DNA from: JAKLFA01 sp964450385
Lineage (GTDB): Bacteria > Omnitrophota > Gorgyraeia > Zapsychrales > JANLHA01
NCBI GenBank assembly: GCA_964450385.1
Contig: CAYVEC010000004.1
Coordinates: 34,662-98,661, forward strand
Direction: 5' to 3'
DNA length: 64,000 bases
Numbering within the stretch: the first letter of the stretch is position 1. The letters are not shown here. Below are more notes on the stretch, generated by a model. That model ran no database searches. It was not told where the DNA came from and saw only the letters and a program-made list of their open reading frames with translations.

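Overview
The whole window lies inside one protein-coding gene. The frame whose codons start at positions divisible by three (first full codon at 3, last at 63996) stays open across all 64,000 bases. I found no in-frame stop and no intergenic gap, RNA gene, insertion sequence, CRISPR array or terminator. The gene runs off both ends, so at least 21,332 codons are present and neither true end is visible. Residue n of the visible protein starts at base 3n.

A bacterial gene of this size that mixes peptidoglycan-active, membrane, glycosyltransferase and nucleotide-type domains fits the giant genes known from Omnitrophota (candidate phylum OP3). From memory, 'Candidatus Velamenicoccus archaeovorus' carries a protein of close to 40,000 residues. 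The assignment is an inference from architecture and moderate G+C; it was not checked by any search.

Layout. 1-4.5 kb: unrecognised mixed and strand-rich sequence. 4.5-8.3 kb: about eighteen Gly/Ala-rich hydrophobic segments. 8.7-16.3 kb: coiled coils, Pro/Ala linkers and unrecognised modules. 16.3-17.8 kb: low-complexity disordered region with a GTA-rich Val repeat. 17.85-18.64 kb: membrane segments, two signal-peptide-like stretches, and a small ORF with a strong Shine-Dalgarno embedded in another frame (18050-18325). 19.1-20.6 kb: eroded lysozyme-like and LytM/M23-like domains. 22.7-25.7 kb: a long helical rod and then a strand-rich region. 27.1-28.1 kb: a GH17-like (clan GH-A) glycosidase with both catalytic glutamates. 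28.1-33.2 kb: a very long strand-rich region. 33.2-38.4 kb: a polytopic GT2-like glycosyltransferase followed by HEAT-like repeats. 40.2-45.6 kb: five guanylate-kinase-like domains, two of them in an 882-bp tandem duplication, with a perfect Nudix box between the fourth and fifth. 45.7-46.7 kb: a DUF218/YdcF-like domain. 46.8-54.6 kb: two HExGH zincin-like domains, three more Nudix domains and two HAD phosphatase domains. 54.7-56.1 kb: a full-length glycogen synthase (GT5) domain. 56.4-59 kb: an orphan module. 59-61.2 kb: a membrane region. 61.24-62.6 kb: a signal-peptide-like segment and a lysozyme/SLT-like domain with its glutamate. 63-64 kb: two membrane helices and a possible dehydrogenase-like fragment.

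How it may work together. The peptidoglycan-type and glucan-type domains suggest a cell-surface machine that attacks or remodels envelopes. The guanylate-kinase, Nudix, HAD and glycogen-synthase domains normally work in the cytoplasm on nucleotides, sugar phosphates and ADP-glucose. The chain therefore either crosses the membrane many times or is cut into parts. Vestigial signal peptides, a recurring D-x-[GA]-M-[IL] motif at module starts, and an embedded out-of-frame gene together look like a fused operon or gene cluster.
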